NCBI GenBank assembly: GCA_035578155.1
Contig: JAPWDM010000003.1
Location: 20,734,916-20,798,915, forward strand
Origin: Brachynemurus nebulosus
Lineage: Eukaryota; Arthropoda; Insecta; Neuroptera; Myrmeleontidae
DNA: 64,000 nt
Direction: 5' to 3'
The stretch's first letter is position 1; each line of letters starts with the position of its first letter. The notes beneath the pieces were generated by a model, which saw only the letters and a list, made by a program, of their open reading frames with translations, was not told where the DNA came from and made no database searches. The position numbers and the translations under genes were made by a program. Shown piece after piece: positions 39,901 to 52,316 of this stretch.

Positions 39901-40479
39901 CCGTAAAACCGTCTAGACCCGGACACTTTGCACCAATCTTCAAAGTAATTAGTTTCTACATTAACCTGCTACAATAAACATTTGTTACTGACGTCATTAG
40001 AGAGAGAAAAACATCCTCTAAACAGCTGTCCCACTATCCATACGTTATATTTCCGCCAGAATTACGCGGTTTATGCCTCCTTCTGGTGTCATATCGCATG
40101 TTTACTTCATAGAGAGGCATACTATGTATTGACCCCTCTCCCTTCCCAGAAAATGTTTTGAAGCCTTTGACAGGTTCAAAGACATCAGACGATATAAAAC
40201 GCCGTCCTAATCCCGACGGGAGAGTTTAGTTTGTATGTTATTACAATATTTAAATAAGTGTCCGGGTCAAGACGGATTTGGGGTGTAGACCCAGACACTT
40301 AATTATTTTTATTTTTATTTTTTTATTTTTACTTATAATGAAACAAATGGGTCAGGGATATAACAAATAATATACGTTCTTTTTAATGGTAAATTGGTGA
40401 TATCTATGAAGGAAACATGTATAAACATAAAACTATACAAAAAAATGTAAAAAGTGTCCGGGTCTAGACGGTATTACGG
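39901..40479. mobile_element. TA-target MITE family T, copy 2 (579 bp)
   Basis: The ends CCGTAAAACCGTCTAGACCC and their complement are flanked by TA (39899-39900 and 40480-40481). It is the reverse of copy 1 at 8726-9607 and lacks the 290 bp internal part. It sits in HINE C at a point that is uninterrupted in HINE B near 21655. Confidence 0.88.
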
Positions 40480-40530
40480 TATTGATATATACAAAAATAT
40501 TAAAGTGTTAAGTACTTGCTAGACTTATAG

Positions 40531-41755
40531 TGGGGTATTGGCAAAAGATTTAAGATAAATCTAAAATCAATCTTAGCTAAGATAAAACTTAACTTATTCA
40601 TAGACGACTTTAGGTCGGTTTTAACGTTAAGTTCAATCTTATCTCTTAGATTTAAAGTAAGCAGACTTAAGTCCATCTTAAATATATTTTTACATGGAAT
40701 TTTGTGACATTTGAACATTTTATCAAATTCGAAAGAACTTTTTCGAATAAAAATATAAAATATATGTAATTAAATATTTATATTAAGTATTGATGTAATA
40801 AATATTTTAAATGTAAGTAGATTAAAAGAAAAATTGAATCAAATTAACTTAGTTTTATAAGTAATTCAACCTCTAAATATTTTCATGCAAAAAAGTTTTC
40901 ATGTGTGACGAAAATATAGATTTGCAGCATGTATTTGTCGAAAAACTTTATAGATAACTAATTAAAAGATATGTGCAAAAACAGAAAAATTAAGGAATTA
41001 TTACTTACTTCTGTGTGCTTCTGTGATAGAATATTTTGACTTTCTACTTACATTTTTTGTGTAAGAGACGTATTTTTTTAATGTAAATATTTATAAACAA
41101 CACGGTCGTTTAATATAATATTTTACCATACTTTAGTTAATCTTAATTTATTACATTTTTTTTAGTTGTTTTTCATACTGAAATATTAAAAATTATCGTA
41201 AGCACACTGGAATGGGGAATTTGACTAATTTTGGGAAATTATTTTAAAACACACATATTTATGTATTATGCATGTATACGTTTTTAATTTTTAAAAATAA
41301 TACCGAAAATTGTTAGAAAAAATTATCTTAGTATTTGTTCTCAAAATTTGCGCGAAAACGTTTACTAGCTGTCAATTACGTCACATTCTCTAGATAGCAA
41401 CAGGTGTCCTGTAACTAAGAAAAAAAATGTTTATTTTTCCTGTAACTAGGAAAAGAAATTGTTGATTTTTAAAAAAAATTAATTAAATTTTGATTAATTT
41501 CCATAGTTATGTTTGCTAACCGGAAATTAAGTAGCGACACTAGTGGTGATAGTGTTGAAATATAAGAGAAAGGAACGTCACAGCCCGTTTCTGCTTACGT
41601 GGATTTTAGCTAAAAAATTACTTTTTTAATTAAATTTTTTTAAATCAAATAATGATAGTTAAGATGATAAAGTATAATAAATTGCTGTCTTTTATTATAA
41701 ATTTTCATTAAAATTTGTTTTAATTGCTTTTCTTTGATACTGTCAAATACCCCAT
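40531..41755. mobile_element. Possible TIR element of ~1.2 kb
   Basis: GTGGGGTATTGGCAAAAGAT at 40530 is roughly mirrored by TCTTTGATACTGTCAAATACCCC ending at 41754. The start coincides with the point where HINE C stops matching HINE B. AATCTTAGCTAAGATAAAAC and other TTAAGTC/AATCTTA repeats fill the first 150 bp, and similar strings recur at 42500-42560, so the true right end may lie further on. No open frame. Weak call. Confidence 0.3.
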
Positions 41756-42599
41756 TATTTAATGTTTTAGGCCTTTAAGTACCACAGTTTATGTTTAAAA
41801 TTATAAAAATCTAAATCATTGACAAAGTTTATATCTATTTTATACTTCTTTTGTAAAAATTTTTAATAAATAAACAAATATTTTAGTATATAATTTATAT
41901 TTTATTGTAACTTTATAAGTCACTCAGATTACATAAAACTGATGATATAAAAAACACAGAACAATTATAATACAATTATGTCTATTTACACACATTACAT
42001 GTTTTAAAGACAATTCACATTTTAAAAAAAATAATATTAAAATAATCACATGATACCACTTATTTTATGAAATTTTAAATTTATTAGCGGCCACGTCTTT
42101 ACGTTCTGCATTTTAAACAAACAAACTATAGTTAGGTACTACGTACTGACATATTCTAACAGTTTAAATAATATCTACAACAAAGAAATTTGAATTTCCA
42201 ATAAACAAATTTTTCCGTTAATATTGTTATTTATTATAAATTAAATTAAAATGCAAAACTATGTATACTTTTGTATTATATTATTAATTACGGTAAAAAT
42301 ACTAAAAATTTTAATTATTTACCGATAGAATTTTCATTAATTTAAATATTTCGTGCTACTACTATTCAAATATTTTTCGTTTCTCTGATTGCTTTCAATT
42401 GGTGAATTAATTGTAATGCTTGTATACACCTCACAATGTATCATTATAACTAACTTTAAGCTTGTTTTTACTAGGACAATTTTAAAATCTGTCTATGAAT
42501 TGTAATATTAAGTCTTAGTGTTAACTTTGCTAAGTTCAATCTAAGAGTTATCTTAACTTCTCTTTATGAATAGCGCTAATAGGTTTTATGAGTGGTTTT
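41756..42599. other. Unassigned A+T-rich sequence
   Basis: No genes or element ends were recognised. 42490-42580 resembles the TTAAGTCTTA-rich block at 40540-40680. Confidence 0.45.
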
Positions 42600-42990
42600 A
42601 GCGAATTTCCAGAATAGAATTTAGCTATTACAGCCACTCTCATGATGCGACTTGAGCCCGAGACTATGGCAGAAATTTGTTTTGAGGTCCCTAGAAACAG
42701 AAAATAATATTTACTAAAATTTATATATTATATTTGTATTTAGTCCCACACCGTTGGACAAGTTCGTTAGCCAGCCATGTCGGATGCCTAGAACATGTTT
42801 TTTTTTGGTAATTTTTAGTGAAAAAAATTAATTTTTTGCCACAATTGTCTAAAGTTAAAAAATTGTTTCGACCTTTATTTACACCATTAGAAAGAAGAGG
42901 AAAAATCACTTAGAAGGGTGAAAAATCACAGAAAAACGGATTTTTATAGATGGAAATTCGCTATGTTATGCAGCTGCTGCGACAGGGGTA
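42600..42990 (+). mobile_element. HINE family R, compact complete copy D (391 bp)
   Basis: It starts AGCGAATTTCCAGAATAG after TTTT and ends CTGCGACAGGGGTA before TTATT. The subterminal inverted pair is TAGCGAATTTCC / GGAAATTCGCTA, and the 3' stem is GCAGCTGC. It holds only a short A+T centre instead of a long TA tract. Shows the minimal element between the ends. Confidence 0.8.
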
Positions 42991-43748
42991 TTATTAATTT
43001 GTTGATCGCTTCCATGTTTAATTTGAATATGATTATCATTGACAAATGAATATCATTATTTTCTCGCATAGTTTTAGCCACTTTCACGCACAGTTGTACT
43101 TTCGCGCACAGTTACTATCGTTTGTTTTACAATGATATGAAAACTGCTCTTTACGCCCACTACACAACACTCGAATATTGAACTTTAGAAGCGGGTGTTT
43201 TATTTTATACGTTTGGGAAATGTAATTTACCAGCATTGTCAACAGCATCGGTAAATGCATGAAAATACACGATCGTGCAAAAAAGATATTGATGTGAAAA
43301 TAAAGAAAGAAATTTCTACAGTTTAAAATATTATTTGTAATTTTAAAAGTGCAACTGAAAAAGTTTTACACAATTTATAATAATGAGCAAAATAATTTAC
43401 GTTGGCTTTTTTTATAGTTCTGCTATATTTTCGGGCAAGAAACTTTTTAAAGAAAATAAATTTTTTTCTACTTCTATTGAAGAACACACTCATTACATAT
43501 CCGTTAATTGTTGAGAAAATTAAGCATTATTTAAAGGTGTGGAGGAATGATCATTACTCAATACCTTTCGACCAATGATATCACCGTATTAACCATTATT
43601 CAGTGGGTTTACAATTGTCATTCAAATTTCAATTTCAGATATGTTGCTTAGTAACGTGTAAGTGAACAAAGTGATCTAAATTTTCTTTTGATCCTTTCCA
43701 TAGACACATATACAAACATTTAATGAAGTTAGAGATAGATTAAGAATT
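42991..43748. other. Unassigned A+T-rich sequence
   Basis: Nothing was recognised. Confidence 0.5.
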
Positions 43749-43953
43749 GTATTCTTTTGATTTAAAATTTATATCCAATTTTATTTAAATCAAAAAGGGG
43801 AAAAGTCGTAGAAAAAGAATAGTATTCTACTCGCTTGCAATGGCTATTACTCACTCCGATGAATTACGACATTCACCTCGCAAACTCAGCTCGTGTCGCA
43901 ATTTCATCTTCGTGAGTAATAGTTATCATTACCAGCTCGTTGAATAATATACT
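43749..43953 (-). repeat. Stem-loop repeat family S, copy 2
   Basis: Reverse complement of 1203-1405 along its whole length, including the internal stem (CTATTACTCAC / GTGAGTAATAG) and the CGACACGAGC apex. Confidence 0.7.
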
Positions 43954-44237
43954 ATTAATCAGTTTTCAATAATACTATTTAGAAATTTGTGTATTCTTTT
44001 TTTAAAGTTTATCAGTGTAAAAAGCAAATAGAAGTACCTAGATATTTAAATAAAATGTTAAAAATCACCAAGAGTTTGTTGAACACGTATTAAATCCAGA
44101 TTCCTCAGTATGGTTAGAGTTTTCTAGAGTTTTCGGGATAAAACAAAACATTTAAATAGAAAATATTACCTGCACATGTCTTTATCATCAGGGTCAGATA
44201 CGTGATATATTCTGTACCAAAATAAGTAGGATTAGAG

Positions 44238-44485
44238 TAGATCCAAAAGTAGTAAAGTCACAGTTGTTCTATATTAAAATTCTAAAAGTAATAAGGTTAC
44301 AGCGGTTCCGTACTAAAAGTAGTAAGGTTACAGCGATTCTGTACCTACCAAAAGTAGTTTGGTTACAGCGATTCAATATTAAAAGTAGTAAGATCACAGC
44401 GATTCTGTACCTACCAAAAGTAGTTTGGTTACAGCGATTCAATATTAAAAGTAGTAAGATCACAGCGATTCTATACTAAAAGTTT
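44238..44485. repeat. Minisatellite, 33 bp subunits in a 66 bp higher order
   Basis: AAAAGTAGTNNGNTNACAGCGATTC repeats about seven times in 33-34 bp steps. Two alternating subtypes (TTTGGTTACAGC and AAGATCACAGC) make an exact 66 bp unit, seen at 44348 and 44414. The period is divisible by three, so frames stay open on both strands; there is no sign of a real protein. Confidence 0.92.
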
Positions 44486-45084
44486 TACGAAAACGATATA
44501 AAAATCACATACGAGTATGAATATACCTTTCTTCATTAAAATTATAACTATATAAAATGAAAAACGAAAACGATCCTGTATTTTGATCAACGAGTTTATT
44601 TTAAACTGATATTTTGTATATGTCGAAAACATACAAAATGCATACACTTTGCACCAAGCCCTGCTTTTGGTCGGACCGAGCCTGACTTGAGGACCTTGTG
44701 TAAGTATAATTTTTTGGAAATCCAAATAATTTAATAAAAGTTATAAAAATTAAGAAAAAATTAATTTAAACATTATTTAAATTGTCTGAAATAATATTAC
44801 CTCAAATATACTGTGAATAAACCAATCAAATTGGACAATTTGACAATTGGACAATATATAACTGTTTGTCTTTATCTAGAAGTTTGAATTTTGTTCATAA
44901 TTTTAAATAAGTAATTCATTACCTAGTAACAATATTTTATTTAAATTAGTGCTTGGTGACGTTTTATAAAATCTTGCTGATTGGTGACGTTTTATAAATT
45001 CTGCTTGCTGATTGACTTAAAAGCGGCAGCGAAAGTAATTTGAGACCCTTGGGATTAAAAGTGACACTTTACTTCTTACTACGA
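44486..45084. other. Unassigned sequence
   Basis: GGTGACGTTTTATAAA is duplicated (44956 and 44985). Nothing else was recognised. Confidence 0.4.
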
Positions 45085-46083
45085 GGTATACCCGGCGCAC
45101 ACTAGTTCGCTCCCGTGGTCAGAAAACCCTGAAGGGTAGTATACTAGTTCGCTCTCGTAACTATATGCACAAATTGAACAGTAAAATGAGAATGTTTTTA
45201 TTTATGTTTTATAATTTAATGTTAAATACATTATAAATTTGGTGTAAATTTACATGACATACATTTTACAAAATCGAATCTACTTATTACATTTTGTTTC
45301 AATAACGAAATTTTCCCTTCTACAAATTCCTTACGCAAATTAACTGCCTTGCGATCCACTTTTTTCTGTTGACGAACTTGTTTCTGTTGATTTTCTGTTG
45401 ATATATTTGACAATAAAAGGACTTGTTAAGAAATGGGGAAACCCCAGAAGAAAGAAAGAAATACACGTGACAAGTAGCAAATTTCGAATTTGATGTTGAA
45501 CGAGTTTTAGGTAGATAGCAAATAGTGAGCGGGGAGATTAAATAATGAATATTACCACAGATTTTTTAATTTAACTTGAATAATTATAAATGTAAGGTTG
45601 AATAATGTACATAATTGTAGGAATTAAATTTTGATATTCACCATATTCATTACGGATTTTACATTTAAAGTAAAATTATCTTCCTATTTTTTCCAAAGTA
45701 AAATTAATTTCTATTTTTTTTTTTAAACCCTACCATATGCTACTGATTTGGGTGCATCAAAAACAAATAAAATTTGAACTAATGTAAATAAAACACAACA
45801 CACTAAATGTCCATTATTAACTGTAACTCTTTTAAAAATTCGAATTTTAAACAAATAAAATTTTAATTGTTAAGTTATTTAATTGTCATTTAGGTAATTA
45901 ATTTTACCTATCAGTAGATAACGAGTTGTGAACTAACCTACGACCCTTTTTCAAGATAAGATTAAAATTTGACCGCGGGAGCGAACTAGTATACGTCCCG
46001 GGAGCGAACTAACCTACGACCCTTTTTCAAGATACGATTAAAATTTGACCGCGGGAGCGAACTAGTATGCACCCGAGGTACCA
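45085..46083. mobile_element. ~1 kb TIR element with CTAGTTCGCTCCCG motifs
   Basis: The left end has GCACACTAGTTCGCTCCCGT (45098) and a second TACTAGTTCGCTCTCG (45143). The right end has the complement GGAGCGAAC followed by TAGTATGCACC, within a tandemly repeated block (about 75 bp, from 45938 and 46013) containing CGACCCTTTTTCAAGAT. These form long, partly tandem inverted termini. GAGGTA occurs just outside both ends, but the exact target duplication is not settled. No transposase frame was recognised. Confidence 0.65.
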
Positions 46084-49000
46084 AAGTATGTATTTTATTC
46101 TTGGAATTGCAAAAAAAATTATTTAGTGTGTTTTCTTCGTTAAAATAATTTAAGCGACTGTAATAATATAAAATTAACTGTAATGTTTAAATAAGAAATT
46201 AATGAAACATTCATACCAACTAGCTTTATTTAATAATTTCCCACTTCTGAGAAACCAAAAACCAAAAATTATTACAAGTTTAGAAATTTGTACCACAACA
46301 TTACTTGGCTTTTCACTGCAGAGAAAACAAATTTAAAGTACGATTGGTTTCAAACAAATTTAGCATACTTTTTTAAAAGTTGTGTAACCTAAGCCTCCTA
46401 CACACGAAGTTTCTTGTCATAGACACGTACTTTTGTCAGACCCTTGGTGTACGCATGCTTGACGCTCACATTATTTTAAATGAACATTATTGAACATTCG
46501 GTCATAAACGTATTCATAAACTTACGATATTTATGATATATAAGTGATTATTCCTAACAAGTAACAACAATGAATAAGGTTCTTAAGATCTGTTTTCGAT
46601 CAAATAATTTTGATAACGAAACGTATAATTTAGCAGGTGTAACATATTTGAAAAAACAGCAATACTACTTATTCTACTCCTTATATCGCCCATTTTGAAA
46701 ATATCGTTATTTTCGATATCGATAATTTTTGATAACGATAACTACTACTTGAGTAACTATATTTTGAGGGTTGCAATATGTTTGGAATACCTACAAATGA
46801 CTTCGCTTAGGCCTCCAAAAATTTCGTTATTTTTTTTTTGCTACGATGCACCGTTTACGAGATATTTACGATAAAAAATTTATGATATTAAAAAGTACAT
46901 AAAAAAACCTTATATACGGAGCTCTACTTCAGAAGCATTGATTGTGACATTATTACCTTCCGCTAATCTATTGATAGTAAAAATGAGTGTATGAACACTA
47001 GTATGTAATTTAAGACCCCCTAATTAACTACACCTAAACTTAATATTAAGAAATTTGACAAAAAAGGTCAATTAAATTTTTTAATATAGATTTGAAATTT
47101 ACAAACATAAGTTTAATACATTTTATTTTTTATTCTCTTTTTGCAAAATTGACCGCCCAGTCATCGCTGCTGATGTAATTTGAATAATGTATTAGACAAT
47201 TGTTGGTTTTAGTATTCGAAAATGTACTGTTTCAAAATGAACCACAAAAGTTGTCCAAGATTTTATAAAACCAGCAATACTGCTTATTCTAAACAACAAC
47301 ATTTGATTTTATTATGTTACATATTTAATCAACCACATATGAGAAGAGCTTCTTTATAGGTATGTACAGGGTGGAAATTTTTCATTGGTTTTATAGGTTA
47401 AGCAAGTTAAATATTTAACATTCCAAAAATTAATTTCAGTTTCACAGCACCACTTGTATCGTATAGCGTTCACACGTAGAAGTTTAGAAATTCGTTTTTT
47501 TGTTTTTTTTACCTAGAAGAGAAAAAATTTTAAGGTACATGATATACAATGTAATTGTACAATACTTAATTACTAGAAAGTAATTGAACACATTTAAGGG
47601 ATCTAAAAAAAAGACTCTAGAACCCGCTTAACCTGTAAAACCGACAAAATTTTTTTCATTCTGCACATATTATGTATTTTGTATCTTTCTTCTATAATTC
47701 TTTATTATTATAATATTTGTTTTATTTATAAAATTTATCGTTTAATTTAAATTACGCGTAAATAATTAAATAAATTCATTTGAGCATAAGTACATATTTC
47801 TAGAACTATATATAATACAAATGAAAATGGTAGAAAATCTAAGAAAAAATATTTTCGATGATTTCAAAGAATTCATGCAAAGAGGAAGAAAAAGAAATTG
47901 CAGACGAAAGAATACCTATGTTATAATACAAGGTGTCTAAAATATTTTTAAAAATATTAAGGAAACAAGAGTTAAGGCATTTTAACACTATGAGGCCCGA
48001 GCATTTTCACAGTAAACTCCCCCGGAAGTCGAAAATATTTTTAAACAAATTTTATGTAAACAAGTACATGAAATGATTCCACAGAACACTAAATGATTCA
48101 ACATGTATGTGTTATACAGGTCAAAAGATGAATACATAGTTATCATTATTTTGATAAAATACACATATTCAAACAAGCATACAACACACACATACATACA
48201 TATGTGGATAAAAATATTATTGTAAATTAGTGATGAAGCCTAGATATTTTGATGATAAAACATATGTATATTTATATGTACAAAAAATGAAAAGGGTCAG
48301 GTACGTAGTAATAAATTATTTTTATTAAAATAATATAAAATCTTTTTTATAAATATTTTTAAATGTTTTGTTTATTATTTTAAATATTGATCGCGGTCGG
48401 CCTCTGTGGATGTTTTGTTTGGTTTCGGATGCCGAAGCCATGGGACTGAAATAAGAACCGAACAGATCGATCCGTGTAGTCATTACAATTTTAAATAAAG
48501 ACACAGACAGCTCTTAAATCGCCTTTTTCAATCACTTGAATCGTAAGTTGTCATTAGCAGAGTAAGTAACTTATCTTCAATTAGTAGTGGCTTGCTGTTC
48601 ATTAGTAAAAAGATTTCTTTCTGAAAATAGTAACTTACTGAAGTTTACTATTAAAAAATTAAATTTTCAGTAAATATTATTATTATTATTATTATTTTTT
48701 TTTTTGGTTGTGTAAATTGTTTTGAGACTAATAATGAAGCGAAGCGAATTTCAAACAGCGAAAATTTTTACGCATAATTTACATTTTAAAGCATCGGAAA
48801 CAATTTTTAATTTCGTGTTTATCTGTCTGTCCGCCTGTATTTCGAAGATGCCACTAAGTGACAAGACTGGGGCTATTCAGCGCAGCCACCAACGAAATAT
48901 ATAGCAAAGGAAAATTATATGTTTTGTATGTGCCACAAGAAAGAAAAATGAGTTTCCATAAAATTGAGCTCCTCTTCACCGTGATTTCAGTCATTTCCAT

Positions 49001-50339
49001 TTCCCAATTGTACCTTTAATAATGGTTGAGTCGTAAAAGTTTTATCTGAACAAAAATAAATATTTGAAACTAACGTAATTTGTAAAAGATTTTTTGCAGC
49101 TATTGTAGATAATTCATGTAAATTATTATTTGCGGCAGGATCACTCCAGTAAATTCAGGATATATAATATTAATTAACCTACAAGAATATTTTTTTTAAA
49201 ATATACATAAATATTATTCTGGCGTGAATAAATAAAGCTGGTTTAAAGATTTGAGCGTTACTTTATGGTATTTCGTCTTTATAATTCCGATCAGCTTCTT
49301 TTGAACGATTACACTGATATTTACCGTTCAACTTTATTTTCGATATTATAATTTTTAAGTAATTTTTTGTATGTAAGTATATAACATTGCATTTACTAAA
49401 ATTGTTGTTTGTCAGCACATCACTTTTTTTGCATGGCTATATTTAAATCGCAATAAATCCTTAAATTTTTAAATTATTTTTGTATGAATTTTATTTTTTT
49501 GTATGTTCCTACAATATCAGTTATCAACTTATAGTTTTTTTTTTTTTTTTTTATTAATTCCTAAAAACGCCGAAATTTTTGTTCTTTTGACTAGAATATC
49601 CCTTTAAAATAAATATGCTTTTTAAAACATAACTAGTTTGTCTAGTATTGGGTCATTTTAATACGTTCAGTCTATAATATTTTATTAGAACTGATAGAGG
49701 TGTGGCAAATTATTGATTTAAATTTTTTTATATTAAATATTTCATACTAATTATAAACCAAATAAAATAAAAATAAAAAAATGAGACGCTCCATTTACGA
49801 AAATGCAAATTTAATCAAGAATGAAAAAGTAAATTAATAATTTACTGAAAAAGTTTTTCTTTGTTTTAGTATTTTGTTCTTTTCGTATTTTTTACAAAAA
49901 GCAATTAAGTACTTTGAAAGAATCATTACAAGGAAAATTCATTTTTTTCTTCCAATCAATTAAAACTTTAGCAACAATTAAATGTCTACCATGAAAATTT
50001 TCAGGGTTACGAAGAAAAAATCTCGAAAAACTTACAATTTCATCTTATCTGTCCGTTTATTACGCCTGCATAATCTATACAGTTTAATTAATGTCAAAAA
50101 GTTCTTAATTTATTGTATTTTTTGTAAGTATTGGAAAATGAGAATGAGAAGAAATTGACTCTTAAAATGAGATTGAGACTCCTTTTGACATTTTTTACTT
50201 TTAAGGTGCGTTTGAGAAATACAGAGCTTCAAAGTTTTTTTCTTGTCTCTGCAACTTTTCAAAAGTTGTAGAAGTTCCGTTTGAGAAAAATATAGGTACT
50301 TGCACTTACACCTCAAAGGAAATTACTTTCGGCTAACAA
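46084..50339. other. Long stretch with little recognisable content
   Basis: A+T-rich, with poly-T and (ATT)n runs (48675-48705). One G+C-richer patch at 48395-48560 (GATCGCGGTCGGCCTCTGTG, GGATGCCGAAGCCATGGGAC) is followed by GAATC then GTAAGTTG, which could be a splice donor. No family was recognised. Confidence 0.4.
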
Positions 50340-50452
50340 GCAGATGCACCCAGAATCAAATTCGCAATTTTGATGAAACTTTGCTGGTGTGTCGAAATGA
50401 CAAAAATTAGGGACCTGTATTTTTTTGTATCGTCTAATTTTAACTTCTACGG

Positions 50453-50592
50453 CAGCGCTCTCCGAACATTGTGCACTAACGCGCCCCCTATAAAAAATCT
50501 TACCTCTGCCGCCCCCCTCTTGAAAAAATTTATAAACAACTCGTAAATTATTTTTTTACTGAAAAACTCATATTCTTGGCGGACGACCGCTG
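50453..50592. mobile_element. hAT MITE, 140 bp, perfect 8 bp TSD
   Basis: It starts CAGCGCTCTCCG and ends CGGACGACCGCTG, with an imperfect inverted repeat (CAGCGNTCNTCCG). A perfect TTCTACGG duplication lies at 50445-50452 and 50593-50600. The interior has GCGCCCCCTATA and TGCCGCCCCCCTC blocks. It is inserted in another diffuse repeat-like sequence (50340-50830). Confidence 0.9.
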
Positions 50593-51256
50593 TTCTACGG
50601 TGTTAAACCAGCCCCTAAATTTGGGTGTTTAAATCATATTTATTAAGATATTTCGAAAGCTATAAGTCATATTGAAAAACTTTAAATTGAGGTAATGCTA
50701 CTCTTTGAAAGACCTATCCACCTGTATATATTAAACTGAAGCTGAGTTCACGAGGGGAGTTGGAGAGGTGGGAATGGGGTAAAATTTCGGGTACAGTCTG
50801 AGTGGTTTAAAATATCAAATTTTCACTGTCATAAATAGAAAGAGCACCAAAAATTAGGGCATATGGGTTTTTTCCGTTATTTCTAAATTGTGTGGTATTT
50901 AAAACATATAAGGAAGGAAAAAATAGGGTAAATTATATTGCTTTATTATTGATTTTAAATACCTTATATCCGTCAGTGTCGCGGGGCCTTCAGAAACATG
51001 AACCCTAGTATTATTTACATAGTTACCAACCAAATACAGTAATTATGTTTTTAAAAGAGCGAGTGAATAAACGTATATTTATTAATATGATAGACAAAGA
51101 TAAATGCAGATGTAGGTAAAAAAGTTCTCTTTGGCTTGCGCCCATAATACGGTCGTAGCGTTTGCATCAGAGGTACAGTCAGACCGACTGTGCATCAGAG
51201 GTATCAAACTCTATAAAAATGTTTTTTATCATTTTTTGCTATATTTTTGGTCTTTT
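50593..51256. other. Unassigned sequence
   Basis: 50640-50830 has the style of a HINE/Helitron body (GAGTTCACGAGGGGAGTTGG, AAATTTCGGGTACAG), but no ends were found. Confidence 0.35.
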
Positions 51257-51387
51257 AGCGAATTTCCAGAATGGAATTCAGCTATTACAGCTACTGTCAT
51301 GACGCGATTTGAGAAATTTGTTTTGAGCTAAACCGAAAATAACAGTCACTAAAATTTATATATACAATATATTATATAAAATATACA

Positions 51388-51474
<87 letters not shown>

Positions 51475-51662
51475 CCGCGCGATACCTCTCGAATGAAATG
51501 TCTTACGTTGACGAAATTTGGTGATACACCATTGGGAAGAGGAGAAAAAAATCACATAAAAAAGGTCTTTAAACTATTATTCTATGTCAACTAGTTTCCA
51601 AGGAAAACTAATTTTTATAAACGAAAATTCGCTATGTTATGCAGGATGCTGCGACAGGGGTA
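51257..51662 (+). mobile_element. HINE family R, complete copy E with TTTT flanks
   Basis: It starts AGCGAATTTCCAGAATGG and ends GATGCTGCGACAGGGGTA. TTTT flanks both sides (51253-51256 and 51663-51666). It contains the conserved 5' block, a (TA)n tract at about 51360-51465, the CCGCGCGATACCTCTCGAAT phrase and the subterminal GAAAATTCGCTATG. About 406 bp. The best short reference for the family. Confidence 0.85.
51360..51465. repeat. (TA)n microsatellite in HINE E
   Basis: TA tract with ATACAATATATTATATA duplications at its left edge. Confidence 0.96.
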
Positions 51663-51666
51663 TTTT

Positions 51667-52316
51667 GTGATCTAGATACCATATAACTGTGGTTACATGT
51701 GTTTGCAGAGGCGATAATTTGAGTATAATTTTTACAAATTCAGTAGTGCGTTACCCCTTTTACAGCTTTGTTTTCTGCAAATATACGTAATACGTAATAC
51801 TTTGTATTTATTATTCACATGTGTTGATTTTATTCGAGTCTTCATAAATAATGGATTTGCAATATCTAGCAAAGCAATATCAACCGATATAAGGGAAGGT
51901 CACCCAGAGTCTGTACCCCTCTTAAAGCGGATAGTTGTTTGTATACCAACGTAGCAAACATTAGGGTCAAAGTGAATGTATACCGAAAGTAACCAAACAC
52001 GAACTAATTTCAATAAGTTGACCATTAGAGTCGTTTGATATTCTAGTTAATGGTAATGAATTATTTTTGTTAGTTTGAAAAAAATTTTGGCGATGAGTAT
52101 CTTGTGATTAGTTAAAAACTTTTACAGATAGTAAAAAAATTTGTGTTCTGCGTAAAAAAAAAACTAGTAGTTAAAATTTTTGTGTTAAATAAGTAACACA
52201 ACCCTGCGTTAATGTAACATTTCGTGTTTGTGTTAAATGAAAATATTAATACAAATTTCGATTTAACAGAATAAAAATGTTAATCTGTTTTGAACAACAA
52301 AGAAGTAACATAATAT
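51667..52316. other. Unassigned A+T-rich sequence
   Basis: Nothing was recognised; the LINE segment may begin in the last part. Confidence 0.4.

Larger units (their letters stand above)
36853..40530 (+). mobile_element. HINE family R, long nested copy C
   Basis: It starts AGCGAATTTCCAAAACTGG after a run of T. The first 120 bp match copies B and E. 38568-39898 and 40482-40525 then match 20300-21695 of copy B (CAGGTCGGATGCCCAGAAGT and onward). Between these blocks lie a 33 bp tandem array in place of the usual TA tract, a compact CACGG MITE, a large foldback, and near the end a TA-target MITE. No 3' terminus (GACAGGGGTA) was found; similarity to copy B stops at about 40529. Confidence 0.65.

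Noticed and set aside
48395..48560. G+C-richer patch with GTAAGT considered as an exon
   Set aside because: No open frame with recognisable content and no acceptor context could be established; kept only as a remark.
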